DNA of 46,709 nucleotides from Thermoplasmata archaeon (GTDB lineage Archaea > Thermoplasmatota > Penumbrarchaeia > JAEHCK01 > GCA-020356005), in assembly GCA_020356005.1 (NCBI GenBank), contig CP070629.1, positions 2,844,361 to 2,891,069 on the forward strand. The letters run 5' to 3'. Shown piece by piece: positions 25,201-33,336 of this stretch. The notes beneath the pieces were generated by a model. It did no database searches. It was not told where the DNA came from and saw nothing but the letters and a program-made list of their open reading frames with translations. The number at the start of each line of letters is the position of its first letter. The first letter of the stretch is position 1. A program made the position numbers and the translations under genes.

Positions 25201-26937
25201 AAAGAGTGTGCGGGCAATCAATGTCGATACCTCACCGACATTTGAACCCAGGGGTCGGCCAACAGAAAGTCTATTATCAAAACTGTATTTTGTATCCGTG
25301 GGCCAACCGGTGCCGTGGATGACCTCTTCTATATAACTGGCCTCTTTGGGCTCATAATACTGAGGTATCATGTTCGGGCCAGCAAGGATTGCCAGCCAGG
25401 CAGGCCCGTCCAGGTAGCTTTCATACAGATTGCGGCTTCTTAATGATTCAAGGGTTTGGTTGAGACTACCGATAACATAACTCACTTTTCTATTCACTGC
25501 CTCATGTAGACCAGTTTCATAATGAGCCCCTGTAGCAAATCCACTTGCACTAGCTGCATAATCTTCATCGGTGAGTTCAAAATCGGGATCCGCCAGAACG
25601 ATGCCGCCGTGGGCCGCAGAAATATACGGCGCCATCATTGATACATCCGGATATAAAGGTAAATGTGGTTTTGAAAGTGTTGATGTAATAACTGAAATTT
25701 CATATCTGGCCTCGATATTGGAAACACCGAAGGAGGTACCCGCATAGGTATTCAAACCCCGGGTACCGTAAAACACATGAGTTTCAAGCTTGTAGTTTCC
25801 GGAAAGATTAAATGATTCCGTTTCAAGATAGGTTTTACCTACATCGTAACTGAAACTGGGTGCGTATGCAACAAGTCGATCGCTTGTATCGTAAAGATAC
25901 GCAAAAATCATCGGATCTATTTCAACGGATTCCTTCAATGGATCCATAACCTTCGAGGCAACACTTGTGAAATTGATATAGATCTGTATTCGATTTATCC
26001 CATCGGGTATTGCAATGTCCTGGATATGTTTGGATTCACCAATAATATCCACATCCATGTTCCCTGTCTTGACCTTTACATTGTTGACATCGACGCTGTA
26101 TAATTCCTGATTGGTCTCTGTCACCTGTAAGGGGACGGTATCTGCCGGGTTGGTCATTGTTATGTAATTGATGGCACCAAATCGATGATTGATTACTATA
26201 AGAGCGTTGTCATTGATTTCCAGAGGTGTCTCCAGTAAAATAGTTTTATATCCTATTTTTTCGGCAATATCTTTCGCATTGTTGCCTAAAGTGATTACGT
26301 ATTCAGCTCCGAGGTTTTTTAAAGTTGATTTCAAAGTGTCGAAACTTGTGGACGAATCTTTAATGAGCACAGGAATATTGAGATAACTTGCCAGAGGTGT
26401 TACAGTAACACCCAGTTCGTAGCCCTCCTGATTGTAATCAATAATAATCGCACCTGCGGCTTGTGTATAAACATGTTTTGCCACATCAATGGCAATTTGA
26501 GCGGGAGTGCCTGTAAACTGGGAACTATCACTTTCACCACTGTAGTCAACCTCCCCCATTGTTAATGCGGAATTTAATTTGCTATTTTCCATAAATCTGT
26601 TTTGATTGGATTCCAATTCACCATTAACAGCGATCAACAAAGGCTTCAAACCGTACCGGCCGGTATCTACAGAACCGTCACTATCGTTTGTATCAATTCC
26701 ACCGATATTGTACCAGGATGCGATAGGTGTTGCTATTAAACCCAACATTCGATCTTCATCGGATACAATTACAACCTCGACAATCGGTCTTCTTGTCGAG
26801 GTCAGGGATAAAACATCTTCGATTGAAATTTCTTCAAAACCTGATTTCTGACTTCCATATATAAAAACAATTAACAAAGCGCCAATTGTGATCATTAAAA
26901 TCAGAAGAAGGGTGAAAGTTTGCCTTTTCTTATTCAT
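22297..26937 (-). CDS. Giant membrane-anchored protease: gingipain-like C25 plus M14 carboxypeptidase
   Basis: 1546 residues. An N-terminal membrane/signal helix (about 10-27) leads into an extracellular region of about 340 residues, part of which (150-240) resembles cell-wall-binding repeat 2. A C25-like domain follows (about 430-800) with likely catalytic HGN near 667 and SGSC near 711, closing with FGDPAFNPYEP. The M14 domain (about 855-1240) keeps the zinc motif HHGKE near 917, DLNRNYG near 1043, NFHTYG near 1131 and catalytic TIELG near 1206, and is interrupted by two Asp-rich calcium-binding-like loops (about 942-974 and 1075-1103). A beta domain and four or so C-terminal membrane helices (about 1357-1540) finish it. 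ATG 26937 has GGAG 8 bases upstream; a TTG at 26958 is the alternative. Likely degrades extracellular protein. Monocistronic. Confidence 0.85.
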   Translation of the reverse strand: MNKKRQTFTLLLILMITIGALLIVFIYGSQKSGFEEISIEDVLSLTSTRRPIVEVVIVSDEDRMLGLIATPIASWYNIGGIDTNDSDGSVDTGRYGLKPLLIAVNGELESNQNRFMENSKLNSALTMGEVDYSGESDSSQFTGTPAQIAIDVAKHVYTQAAGAIIIDYNQEGYELGVTVTPLASYLNIPVLIKDSSTSFDTLKSTLKNLGAEYVITLGNNAKDIAEKIGYKTILLETPLEINDNALIVINHRFGAINYITMTNPADTVPLQVTETNQELYSVDVNNVKVKTGNMDVDIIGESKHIQDIAIPDGINRIQIYINFTSVASKVMDPLKESVEIDPMIFAYLYDTSDRLVAYAPSFSYDVGKTYLETESFNLSGNYKLETHVFYGTRGLNTYAGTSFGVSNIEARYEISVITSTLSKPHLPLYPDVSMMAPYISAAHGGIVLADPDFELTDEDYAASASGFATGAHYETGLHEAVNRKVSYVIGSLNQTLESLRSRNLYESYLDGPAWLAILAGPNMIPQYYEPKEASYIEEVIHGTGWPTDTKYSFDNRLSVGRPLGSNVGEVSTLIARTLFYEQYAQGHAEAIKQEYGNDEDWHNNFHFLAGELGGRTGWFFWQREFAPEVEQHGFQSEEYYQNYENDRQTMIMAGAYERANYFDMMMHGNWYWYTTELNGMDSYSTSVKNSDIMKAPDDWELGPSMFLSGSCLLGRIDGIAPNQQITMAFIHAGVNAFFCATRTTGNEAKAGTIETSLLYQDVSTGEALRLDKTENTDPPAFYVRMLFGDPAFNPYEPENGYSDQGRPELIVSQKTDIESANQDDLVKVPTQISSRASSSQLTYSGPLNDFDSSFENYLNYETMTEMLTEIEANHSNIAMLISIGTTIEGRDIWAVKISDNPLESEAEPEILFTGAHHGKEWPSYEVPMYLMKYLVENYGKMDVDNDNDGEINEDVFDGLDNDEDGMVDEDEDEIRITWLVDNRQIWIVPMVNPDGVAYAHAQVEAGETNIDNLWRKNREPNVNPATGRPYPETVAGNNMWGTDLNRNYGFHWGEYGQQSYFDPTSEDYIGPVDKTDDDNDRAYNEDNVDNIDNDNDGKIDEDPRGGFSTTETQAIKKLVEEHNFVITMNFHTYGEEIYWPWMWTRELPPDEELFYILAEEMSSYNGYNFRNMSERAQQQFSRHPLVCGDSNDWMYGKHNILAYTIELGTEFIPPEEEILNMCKLHLGANLFMIEISDDPWQRKFEIQHEPLQDTYNTERYVVKAKIINPFGLELKSQGLILYYSVDGKKFAGLPMTSTGEPNEFQAIIPGQSPLSEISYYISATDKNDQMTLLPKYAPNTIISFTVLSSRGEAYPLLLITHVIFIVGAIIFVIASGYYGVRYLRTGKGINKCIQMSGITTGMVFIGGFPLGFALAYQVFGTPWTGVPFGWDITDNKTLVIFLFFAISLFLVRGTIMNMFRSGKGKRCPFRWLLKFMGRFKTQKPKPMKDSISHHRFAKLAVIGSIITVVLYLVPHSIMVSPAFSIILFGFLIGVFIIPERREKFNS

Positions 26938-26977
26938 TTTTCGAACTCCGATTTTCAATACAGATGTGTCACGCTTT

Positions 26978-27015
26978 TGTAAATATATAAATATATATAT
27001 TTATTATATATATAT
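26978..27015. promoter_or_regulatory. AT-rich divergent promoter region
   Basis: Alternating TATA tracts lie between the protease gene (minus) and the first cytochrome cassette (plus). On the minus strand TTTATATATTTAC at 26978-26990 is well spaced for a protease transcript starting near 26960. The rest of the 350-base gap has no recognisable gene; a degenerate match to the TTAACnATnGTTAA palindrome lies near 27062. Confidence 0.45.
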
Positions 27016-27289
27016 TGCTTAAACTAAATTCAACATTCGAAATTATTGAAATATTAATAGCTTAACAATTATTTAAAAATTGATTAAATTAGCTCATTTT
27101 TATGAGATTTTCCACCCGATTATTATGCCACTGTAAAAATAAATATCGTGGAAAATGACGTAAATCCATGCTTACAATTTAATAAATGATTAAAGATTTA
27201 TCTTTTCGGTTCTATTTATCGGTCATAATCAATGTAAAAAGTGTTAAGTATGTAAAATTTTGTTCATATCCTTAAAATAATAGCAATAA

Positions 27290-27766
27290 ATGGAGGGCTA
27301 TTTTATTGGCGCTATTATAACGGTAATAAATTTTATCATTTTTTGCCTGGTATGGGCATTAATTCTTTTATTTGGATTAAAAGTAATATACAAAATAAAA
27401 TTTAAAGACACTTTAAAGAATTATTCAATCTTTATACCAATCATTCTTCTTATTTGTATTTCGATTATCCCTTATATTGGTGCATCATTATTGAAGGATT
27501 ATTTTACTACTCCCGATAATGATCACTGTGAAGACTGTCATAAAGAACAATATGATTCTTTTTATAATTTAAACGGAAGTAATAATCCTCATACCTCAAA
27601 TAAATGCATTGATTGTCATTCAGAGCATAAATATATCCGCGTAAATTTTGAAACCTGTAACAGCTGTCATTCACTGGATAACGTCAGTTTGCACGACGTA
27701 AATACTAAAACCTGTTATCAATGTCATGATATGGAAAAGTATATTCATTCCAACAAAAGCTCTTGA
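27290..27766 (+). CDS. Small membrane-anchored four-heme cytochrome c
   Basis: Up to 158 residues. Two membrane helices (about 6-32 and 45-68) are followed by a domain with four CxxCH motifs (CEDCH, CIDCH, CNSCH, CYQCH). The N-terminal 60 residues align without gaps to the multiheme protein at 41191-42741, and the heme part equals one repeat unit of that protein. Two starts compete: ATG 27290, which overlaps the GGAGG, or ATT 27305, which lies 8 bases after GGAGG and aligns with the same GGAGG-N8-ATT arrangement in the paralogue. Followed directly by a cytochrome b, so probably a quinone-linked membrane electron transfer pair with hemes outside the membrane. Confidence 0.88.
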   Translation: MEGYFIGAIITVINFIIFCLVWALILLFGLKVIYKIKFKDTLKNYSIFIPIILLICISIIPYIGASLLKDYFTTPDNDHCEDCHKEQYDSFYNLNGSNNPHTSNKCIDCHSEHKYIRVNFETCNSCHSLDNVSLHDVNTKTCYQCHDMEKYIHSNKSS

Positions 27767-27813
27767 TTGAAAGTAACTCAACAAAAATTAACAATAGCCG
27801 CGGAGGACCCGAT

Positions 27814-28497
27814 TTGGTTAAAATAAAACATCAAGATGGAAAGGTATGCAAATTCAGTATTCCAATGGTACTCCTTCATTGGATTCTAATAATTGTTGTT
27901 ACTATTTTGTTAATTACAGGATTTATCCCTTTCTTCAATTGGGTTATCTCAAGTTTATACATGTATGATTTTTCATTTACAGAATTACCCAATTCTGCTT
28001 TATGGCATAAAATACAGGGCATTTCATTTGTTATCCTGGTTATTATTTATATCGGCCTACATTCAAAAACCTCGGACAATATTATTTCAAAAGATTTTGG
28101 GTCGGATGTGAGATCCTTCAATAATAATTTAATGTTCAATTTTGGCCTGGTAAATCGTCATAAAGAAAGCAAAGGCGATTCATCTTTACAGACTCAAAAA
28201 ATACTATTGATTCTATTCATCTATTCTATTGGACTATTAATGATTTCAGGTATAGGTATATATCTCAATTCCATGTTAAATGATGGTACTTTTAATTATT
28301 CATGGGAGAGTCCAATTTTTATTACTCATATTCTTTCAGCTTTTATTTTTCTCATGCTTGTTATAATATTTATAGCATCATTTATTAGAAAGCTGGACTG
28401 GATCGCTATAAAAAGTATTTTATTCACAGGGAAAGTACCTTTATGGTATGTAAAAAAATACCACAGGTTATGGTATGAAAAGATATTGGAGGAGTAG
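27814..28497 (+). CDS. Four-helix cytochrome b (copy 1)
   Basis: 227 residues from TTG 27814, chosen because GGAGG lies 7 bases before it and the paralogue at 42788 has the same arrangement; the frame is open upstream to a TTG at 27763 overlapping the previous stop. Four membrane helices with histidines suited to heme b: LHW in helix 1, LWHK and LHSK around helix 2, and ITHIL in helix 4, as in formate dehydrogenase gamma/thiosulfate reductase cytochrome b proteins. The C-terminal GKVPLWYVKKYHRLWY is nearly identical in the paralogue. Likely oxidises or reduces membrane quinone and exchanges electrons with the cytochrome c just upstream. Confidence 0.82.
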   Translation: MVKIKHQDGKVCKFSIPMVLLHWILIIVVTILLITGFIPFFNWVISSLYMYDFSFTELPNSALWHKIQGISFVILVIIYIGLHSKTSDNIISKDFGSDVRSFNNNLMFNFGLVNRHKESKGDSSLQTQKILLILFIYSIGLLMISGIGIYLNSMLNDGTFNYSWESPIFITHILSAFIFLMLVIIFIASFIRKLDWIAIKSILFTGKVPLWYVKKYHRLWYEKILEE

Positions 28498-28600
28498 TTG
28501 AATTTGCTATAATTCGATTTCTTTAATTATGAGTAATAGAAATGTTTAAGAATGATAAAATTAAAAGTATTCCAATACATTTACTCCTAGATGGTCTTAG

Positions 28601-28614
28601 TTAACAATAGTTAC
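28601..28614. promoter_or_regulatory. Operator-like palindrome before the giant cytochrome
   Basis: TTAACAATAGTTAC matches TTAACnATnGTTAA at 11 of 12 fixed positions. It lies 84 bases before the start of the giant cytochrome and upstream of its TATA box at 28657-28674. Confidence 0.6.
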
Positions 28615-28656
28615 AAAATGAAGGAAAAATATAATTATATCTTTAGGTATATACGT

Positions 28657-28697
28657 TATTTATATATTTTTATATTCTAGATGTCTAGAGGGAAATT
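28657..28697 (+). promoter_or_regulatory. Promoter and ribosome binding site of the giant cytochrome
   Basis: A TATA-like run (28657-28674) is followed by TCTAGATGTCTAGA (28676-28689), two palindromic TCTAGA units around TG, and GAGGGAAATT before ATG 28698. The message would have a very short leader. Confidence 0.45.
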
Positions 28698-31600
28698 ATG
28701 AACTTGAAACAAAAGTTACTCCTTCTGATGTTATTATCTCTTATTGCAATTATTGTTGGAATTATTTCAACAGAATCGTTATTTAAGAATCAACATGTTT
28801 TTGAAGATACAAATACACTGGATTGTGAAAGATGCCATGAAGATATCTGGAATGAGATAAACAGCGATTCAACTATGCCGCATTACCAGAAGAACTGCAC
28901 AGATTGCCATCAACACACAAGCGTTTTTACAGCAGGTAAAGAGCACGCAGCGGTAGGAGCTATAGAATGCCAGGCCTGTCATTCTAATTCAGTGAGGGAA
29001 TCGGGAAGCCCAGGGGGCACAGAAGGTTTCAATTACAGTACCAACGAAGCCCATAGATTACTTTACGATTACGCATTAACTGATTCATTAATGGCGGGTG
29101 CCAATGAAGCTTGTGTTGCATGCCACACCAGATATGATTTATCTATCACCTATAAAAAACCCAATTTTAGAGAATTTTATGTCGATTACGGTACGCAAAC
29201 CTTTGATGGTGGCTATTTAAACAGCACACCTGACAGGCTGGTCGTGCCTGGTTCTGCAAATATTACTAATTTTGTCAATGCCGACGATATATACTGGCGC
29301 GATGTCAATGGAGATTCTGACTGGGATCCCAATGAAGATATTTTCAGGGATGAAGGCAGTGGGACATACGATGCGGCCGATACAGTCCTCTATGTCGGTA
29401 ACAATAGTAAAGACAGTTACGGCTCCGCCGTGGAATTCGGGACCGACCAGGAAATATTTTATCTGGACTCGGATCATGACGGCCAATATGATTACTCAAC
29501 AGGTACAGAAGAACCCTTATTCTATGTTGGTATTGATGGAGGCAGCGTAGCTGATAATTCAACTCTACTGTCTACCCACGTTGCTTTATCGCCCTATGAT
29601 GGAATAATATGGGTTACAGACGCTATTTTACTATCTAATACAAATTATTATTTCCTAGATAATGCAACAGGAACGCCTGGCACCTATGATCCAGGTGAAC
29701 CCATAATTCTTGATAACGGAGACGGGATTATCGAACGCGGAATTTTAAATGGTGCGGGTTCACCTGATATAGTAATAACTTCAGGTTATCCTGACCTAAG
29801 ATCATTTGTGGCATCAGATAAAGTAACTTTCAATGATACCAATTCCGATTCAACCTGGAATGTAAATGAAGATATCGTTTTTGACAGCGACGATGATAAT
29901 CTGTTCGATTATTACGGTTCGATTTTTGATTATACTTTATATCAGGGAGCAAGTTTTGATGTATCACACGGTGGAATTTTAACGGATATGAGTAGTAATT
30001 TAAAATATATTGACAGCGACCACAGTGGAAATTATACGCTAGGCGAACCTATTGTTATAAGTGCCAATTTAATACTTGAATCTACAGATGAGATCCTGTT
30101 AAGAAATGACGATATCTATAATAATGGTTCAAAGACCTTTGGTCTGTGGGATTTTGACCTTAATAGATTTACTGCCGAATTTTATATTGACAATAATAAC
30201 AACGGCATTTATGATGACGGTGAAGCCATAATTCGAGAGACTTACCGGATCTATAATTTAACATTTACAGGAGAAAAGACCACCAGTATTATCATAACCG
30301 AATCCACCAGTTCCGCCGGCCTGCATGTTTACCGCAGTGGAAGTAAAATCTGGGATGTTGGTACCGGAGAGAGCTTTTGCGGCGACTCCAATCTCGGCTG
30401 TCACCAGGATGTTTTTTACTCAATTAATGATAATTTCGGTGGAGGACATTATACGAACAGCACACTCAGCGGACATCTTGAATCATCGGAATGCTCATTT
30501 TGCCATCGTAACAGTAAACAAATCGATCCGGATAATGACCACTATGATTCTATTAACGGCAGCTGGCATTCAGCCAAGAGGGTGAGCTGTGCCTTCGAGG
30601 ATGGCTGTCACAGCACAATGTTCCAGGGGGGTCTAATGCAGGAAGTGTTCGAAGAGATCGAACAGGTTAATCTGAGCTACAGGGGCGATATTTGCTGGAG
30701 CTGTCACCGTGGTGATTTCGACTGGAGCGATCCCACGGGAAAGATTTTCAGGGTCTATGTTGAAGATGATTCTGCTTATCAACAGGTGATGATCGATAGT
30801 GCAACTGTATATGCCCCAACAAATTACGCAAATTGTGTATGTCATGATGATACACTGGCCAATGTTCCAAATGTACCCTGGGGCAGCGGTAAGTATGTCG
30901 ATCACTCTACTGCTTCTGCAAATAATTACGATCAATGTACAAAATGTCATCTAGAGTGGGCGGACCCGCATAACGATTCCCACTCAATCGATATGGATTG
31001 GTCTCAATGGGAATTTGAAAACTTGGGCATCCCCAGTGGATTCTGCAATACTACCTGCCATTATTCTGTCAATGATGCAAGGCCGAAATATATCGATACC
31101 AATACCACGTGGATGACAATCGAGTACAGTAATTGGATAAACAATGGTGCCAGACATACATATTCAGCGGTGTTGGGTGGGGACGGTTCCACGGTCGGTT
31201 CGGTTAATTGTACAATTTGTCACAACACCCATTCGACGGTACCATCCTGTGATAGGTCCGGCTGCCACCTCGACAGCGGTGCAATTTCAAACAAACGAGA
31301 TGTGCCCAGTTCGCATGCAACAACGCCGGGCATTATCAACAGCGATCGGTTCCCATGCGGCCGCTCGTTGTGTCACAACGGTGGAGCCCACGACCCGCAA
31401 CCTCCAGGCTGCCATGGTACCGGTGGTGACGGCGGCTGCGAGCCAAACACCAATGCACATCCGAAACATATCGACTCATCCTATTACTATGATTTTCTAT
31501 GTACTGAGTGCCATTACGACAGCGGTGTGGGATATAACGGTGGTCAGGGTACATTCGGAGGCAGCCTCCATAATAACGGGGCTGTCAATGTGGGTTTTGA

Positions 31601-33305
31601 TTCAACAACTAATGGAAATGCGACTTTTGGCGGTGTTCTGACAGGAGTAAATGCACCATCTTATGCCGGCAGTGGAGGAAGCTGTGATAATACATACTGT
31701 CATAGTAACGGCTACAATATCAGCAGTTCGGGTGTTACCTCAGGTTATCTGTCATTTACCACCCCGGGCTGGAACAGCAGCACTTCCTCGGCATGCGGTA
31801 TGTGCCATGGTGCACCGAATTATTATAACGGCACAGCCTGGAGGGAGTTAGGTGGTAGTGAAACAAGCAATAGTCCAACACATTTGAAGCATACAAAGAA
31901 TTATGGAGGTATTTATGCCACCCGGTATTTATACTGGGTTGACGCCACACCTTCGGGATCACAGACTCCACCTTACGGCTGGGTGGATTCAATTTATGAT
32001 CCCGGCGAAGCAGTAATTCAGGACCTGAACAATAACAGAATGCTTGATTACGGTGTTTTGAACGGAGGTAATGATCAATCCGCAAATCCACCGCAATCAC
32101 CGGATAAAGTGCTTGTGAACGGTACCGCGGATCTTACGGATTTTGTATCGGCTGATGGTGTATGGTTCTGGGATGCTAATACAGATTCAAACTGGGATAG
32201 AGACGAGGATATCTATGTTGAAACAGGAGGGGGCGGAAACGCCGCTGATGAGTATAATCCCGGTAAAGGTGATTATCTAATTTACATTGGTACTTCTCAA
32301 GATATCACAGCAGATGATAATACAAATACAGTAGACTTAACAACAGATACAAGTGACCCTGTCATGTATCTTGACTCTGATCATGACAATGTCTACGATA
32401 ATTGGTACAACAGTGGACTTACAACTTACTCAGGCGTTGAAGAGCCCCTAATTTATGTACAATCAAATAAGGCCACCGGCGCCAACCTTGACAGCAGCGA
32501 CGAGGTGTTAAACAACACAGCTCAGTACCTTTATTATTATGTGGATTTCAACCGGTGGTACAGCTTCGACTGCTCTGAGTGTCATTATAACAATGCCCCA
32601 ACCAGCGGATACGGTACCTACGGTACAAGCAAACATGTTGATATGTCAAAGGATATTGCTTTTGATTGGACTACAAACGGCATTGCTTCCAAAAAGGGTG
32701 TCTACGGGACCCAGGTGAACGCCTCGGGGTCCTGGGATCCGGTTGCTTCAACCTGTTATGGAATCTGGTGCCACAGTGATGCTTTTGAAAGAGATGATAC
32801 GGACCAATCGCCTGCCGGTAACGGATTACCGGATTGGAGCGGAACAGGAATTTATGATGACAGCGCAAATTATGATTATCATACGGTCAAACCAAATTGG
32901 ACGGATAAATCTAGAACAACGGTATTTTGTGGAAGCTGTCATTATAGTTGGGATAAACCCGGGAATGTTTCAGGTACAATCGATGACAGACCGAATACAG
33001 GTGCACACAGAAAGATTTCCCAACATACAGGCGCCAGCCAATTTGGTTGGCATAGCGATAGCGACGCCGCACTTTGTATGGAATGCCACTGGAGATATGA
33101 TACCTATGGAGGTTCAAACCAGAATCAATGGTGGAGACCTTATGGCTCTCCCCAGCATGTGGATGCCAGTGTCTGGATATGGCCTGCTTCCACCCCTGAC
33201 GGTGCAGGTTTATTCGGTCCTTTGAGCGAAAGCCAGGGTTATACCAGCGGATGTCATAATACCTGGCCCGGAAACTGGCAAGCGGGTTATCCAGGCGGAT
33301 GCTGA
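28698..33305 (+). CDS. Giant extracellular multiheme cytochrome c with Asp-rich modules
   Basis: 1535 residues with one N-terminal membrane/signal helix and no C-terminal anchor. Thirteen CxxCH motifs (near 43, 67, 91, 139, 599, 666, 747, 838, 935, 1033, 1292, 1411, 1460), plus variant spacings: CX3CH at 783, CX4CH at 851, 887, 996 and 1353, CX5CH at 631, CX6CH at 561 and CVCH at 713. The pairs at 996/1033 and 1353/1411 match the Geobacter-type CxxxxCH...CxxCH domain (TIGR01904). Residues 1-165 are paralogous to the four-heme protein at 35379. Two heme-free stretches (about 150-555 and 1070-1290) hold three copies of a beta-rich module with Asp/Asn loops such as DVNGDSDWDPNED and DSDHDGQYD, probably binding calcium. 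Likely an extracellular electron conduit. SD GAGGG before ATG. Confidence 0.88.
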   Translation: MNLKQKLLLLMLLSLIAIIVGIISTESLFKNQHVFEDTNTLDCERCHEDIWNEINSDSTMPHYQKNCTDCHQHTSVFTAGKEHAAVGAIECQACHSNSVRESGSPGGTEGFNYSTNEAHRLLYDYALTDSLMAGANEACVACHTRYDLSITYKKPNFREFYVDYGTQTFDGGYLNSTPDRLVVPGSANITNFVNADDIYWRDVNGDSDWDPNEDIFRDEGSGTYDAADTVLYVGNNSKDSYGSAVEFGTDQEIFYLDSDHDGQYDYSTGTEEPLFYVGIDGGSVADNSTLLSTHVALSPYDGIIWVTDAILLSNTNYYFLDNATGTPGTYDPGEPIILDNGDGIIERGILNGAGSPDIVITSGYPDLRSFVASDKVTFNDTNSDSTWNVNEDIVFDSDDDNLFDYYGSIFDYTLYQGASFDVSHGGILTDMSSNLKYIDSDHSGNYTLGEPIVISANLILESTDEILLRNDDIYNNGSKTFGLWDFDLNRFTAEFYIDNNNNGIYDDGEAIIRETYRIYNLTFTGEKTTSIIITESTSSAGLHVYRSGSKIWDVGTGESFCGDSNLGCHQDVFYSINDNFGGGHYTNSTLSGHLESSECSFCHRNSKQIDPDNDHYDSINGSWHSAKRVSCAFEDGCHSTMFQGGLMQEVFEEIEQVNLSYRGDICWSCHRGDFDWSDPTGKIFRVYVEDDSAYQQVMIDSATVYAPTNYANCVCHDDTLANVPNVPWGSGKYVDHSTASANNYDQCTKCHLEWADPHNDSHSIDMDWSQWEFENLGIPSGFCNTTCHYSVNDARPKYIDTNTTWMTIEYSNWINNGARHTYSAVLGGDGSTVGSVNCTICHNTHSTVPSCDRSGCHLDSGAISNKRDVPSSHATTPGIINSDRFPCGRSLCHNGGAHDPQPPGCHGTGGDGGCEPNTNAHPKHIDSSYYYDFLCTECHYDSGVGYNGGQGTFGGSLHNNGAVNVGFDSTTNGNATFGGVLTGVNAPSYAGSGGSCDNTYCHSNGYNISSSGVTSGYLSFTTPGWNSSTSSACGMCHGAPNYYNGTAWRELGGSETSNSPTHLKHTKNYGGIYATRYLYWVDATPSGSQTPPYGWVDSIYDPGEAVIQDLNNNRMLDYGVLNGGNDQSANPPQSPDKVLVNGTADLTDFVSADGVWFWDANTDSNWDRDEDIYVETGGGGNAADEYNPGKGDYLIYIGTSQDITADDNTNTVDLTTDTSDPVMYLDSDHDNVYDNWYNSGLTTYSGVEEPLIYVQSNKATGANLDSSDEVLNNTAQYLYYYVDFNRWYSFDCSECHYNNAPTSGYGTYGTSKHVDMSKDIAFDWTTNGIASKKGVYGTQVNASGSWDPVASTCYGIWCHSDAFERDDTDQSPAGNGLPDWSGTGIYDDSANYDYHTVKPNWTDKSRTTVFCGSCHYSWDKPGNVSGTIDDRPNTGAHRKISQHTGASQFGWHSDSDAALCMECHWRYDTYGGSNQNQWWRPYGSPQHVDASVWIWPASTPDGAGLFGPLSESQGYTSGCHNTWPGNWQAGYPGGC

Positions 33306-33336
33306 AAAAATTAATTTGATGAATTAAAATATCTAT

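Noticed and set aside
26978-27015. Dense short TA repeats that could be taken for a repeat array
   Set aside because: No spacer-repeat regularity; it is an AT-rich promoter tract.
27062-27077. TTAACAATTATTTA as another regulon palindrome
   Set aside because: It breaks symmetry at two fixed positions in a very AT-rich gap, so chance is a sufficient explanation.
28591-28680. A 29-codon frame before the giant cytochrome
   Set aside because: It spans the palindrome and TATA box, is nearly all Tyr/Ile/Phe/Lys from AT-rich DNA, and has no ribosome binding site.
32743-33225. A 160-codon alternative frame inside the giant cytochrome gene
   Set aside because: Its translation lacks domain features, while the overlapping frame carries heme motifs throughout; it is a shadow.
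33310-33326. TTAATT-TGATG-AATTAA hairpin after the giant cytochrome as a terminator
   Set aside because: The stem is all A/T and no T run follows, so support is too weak to list it.
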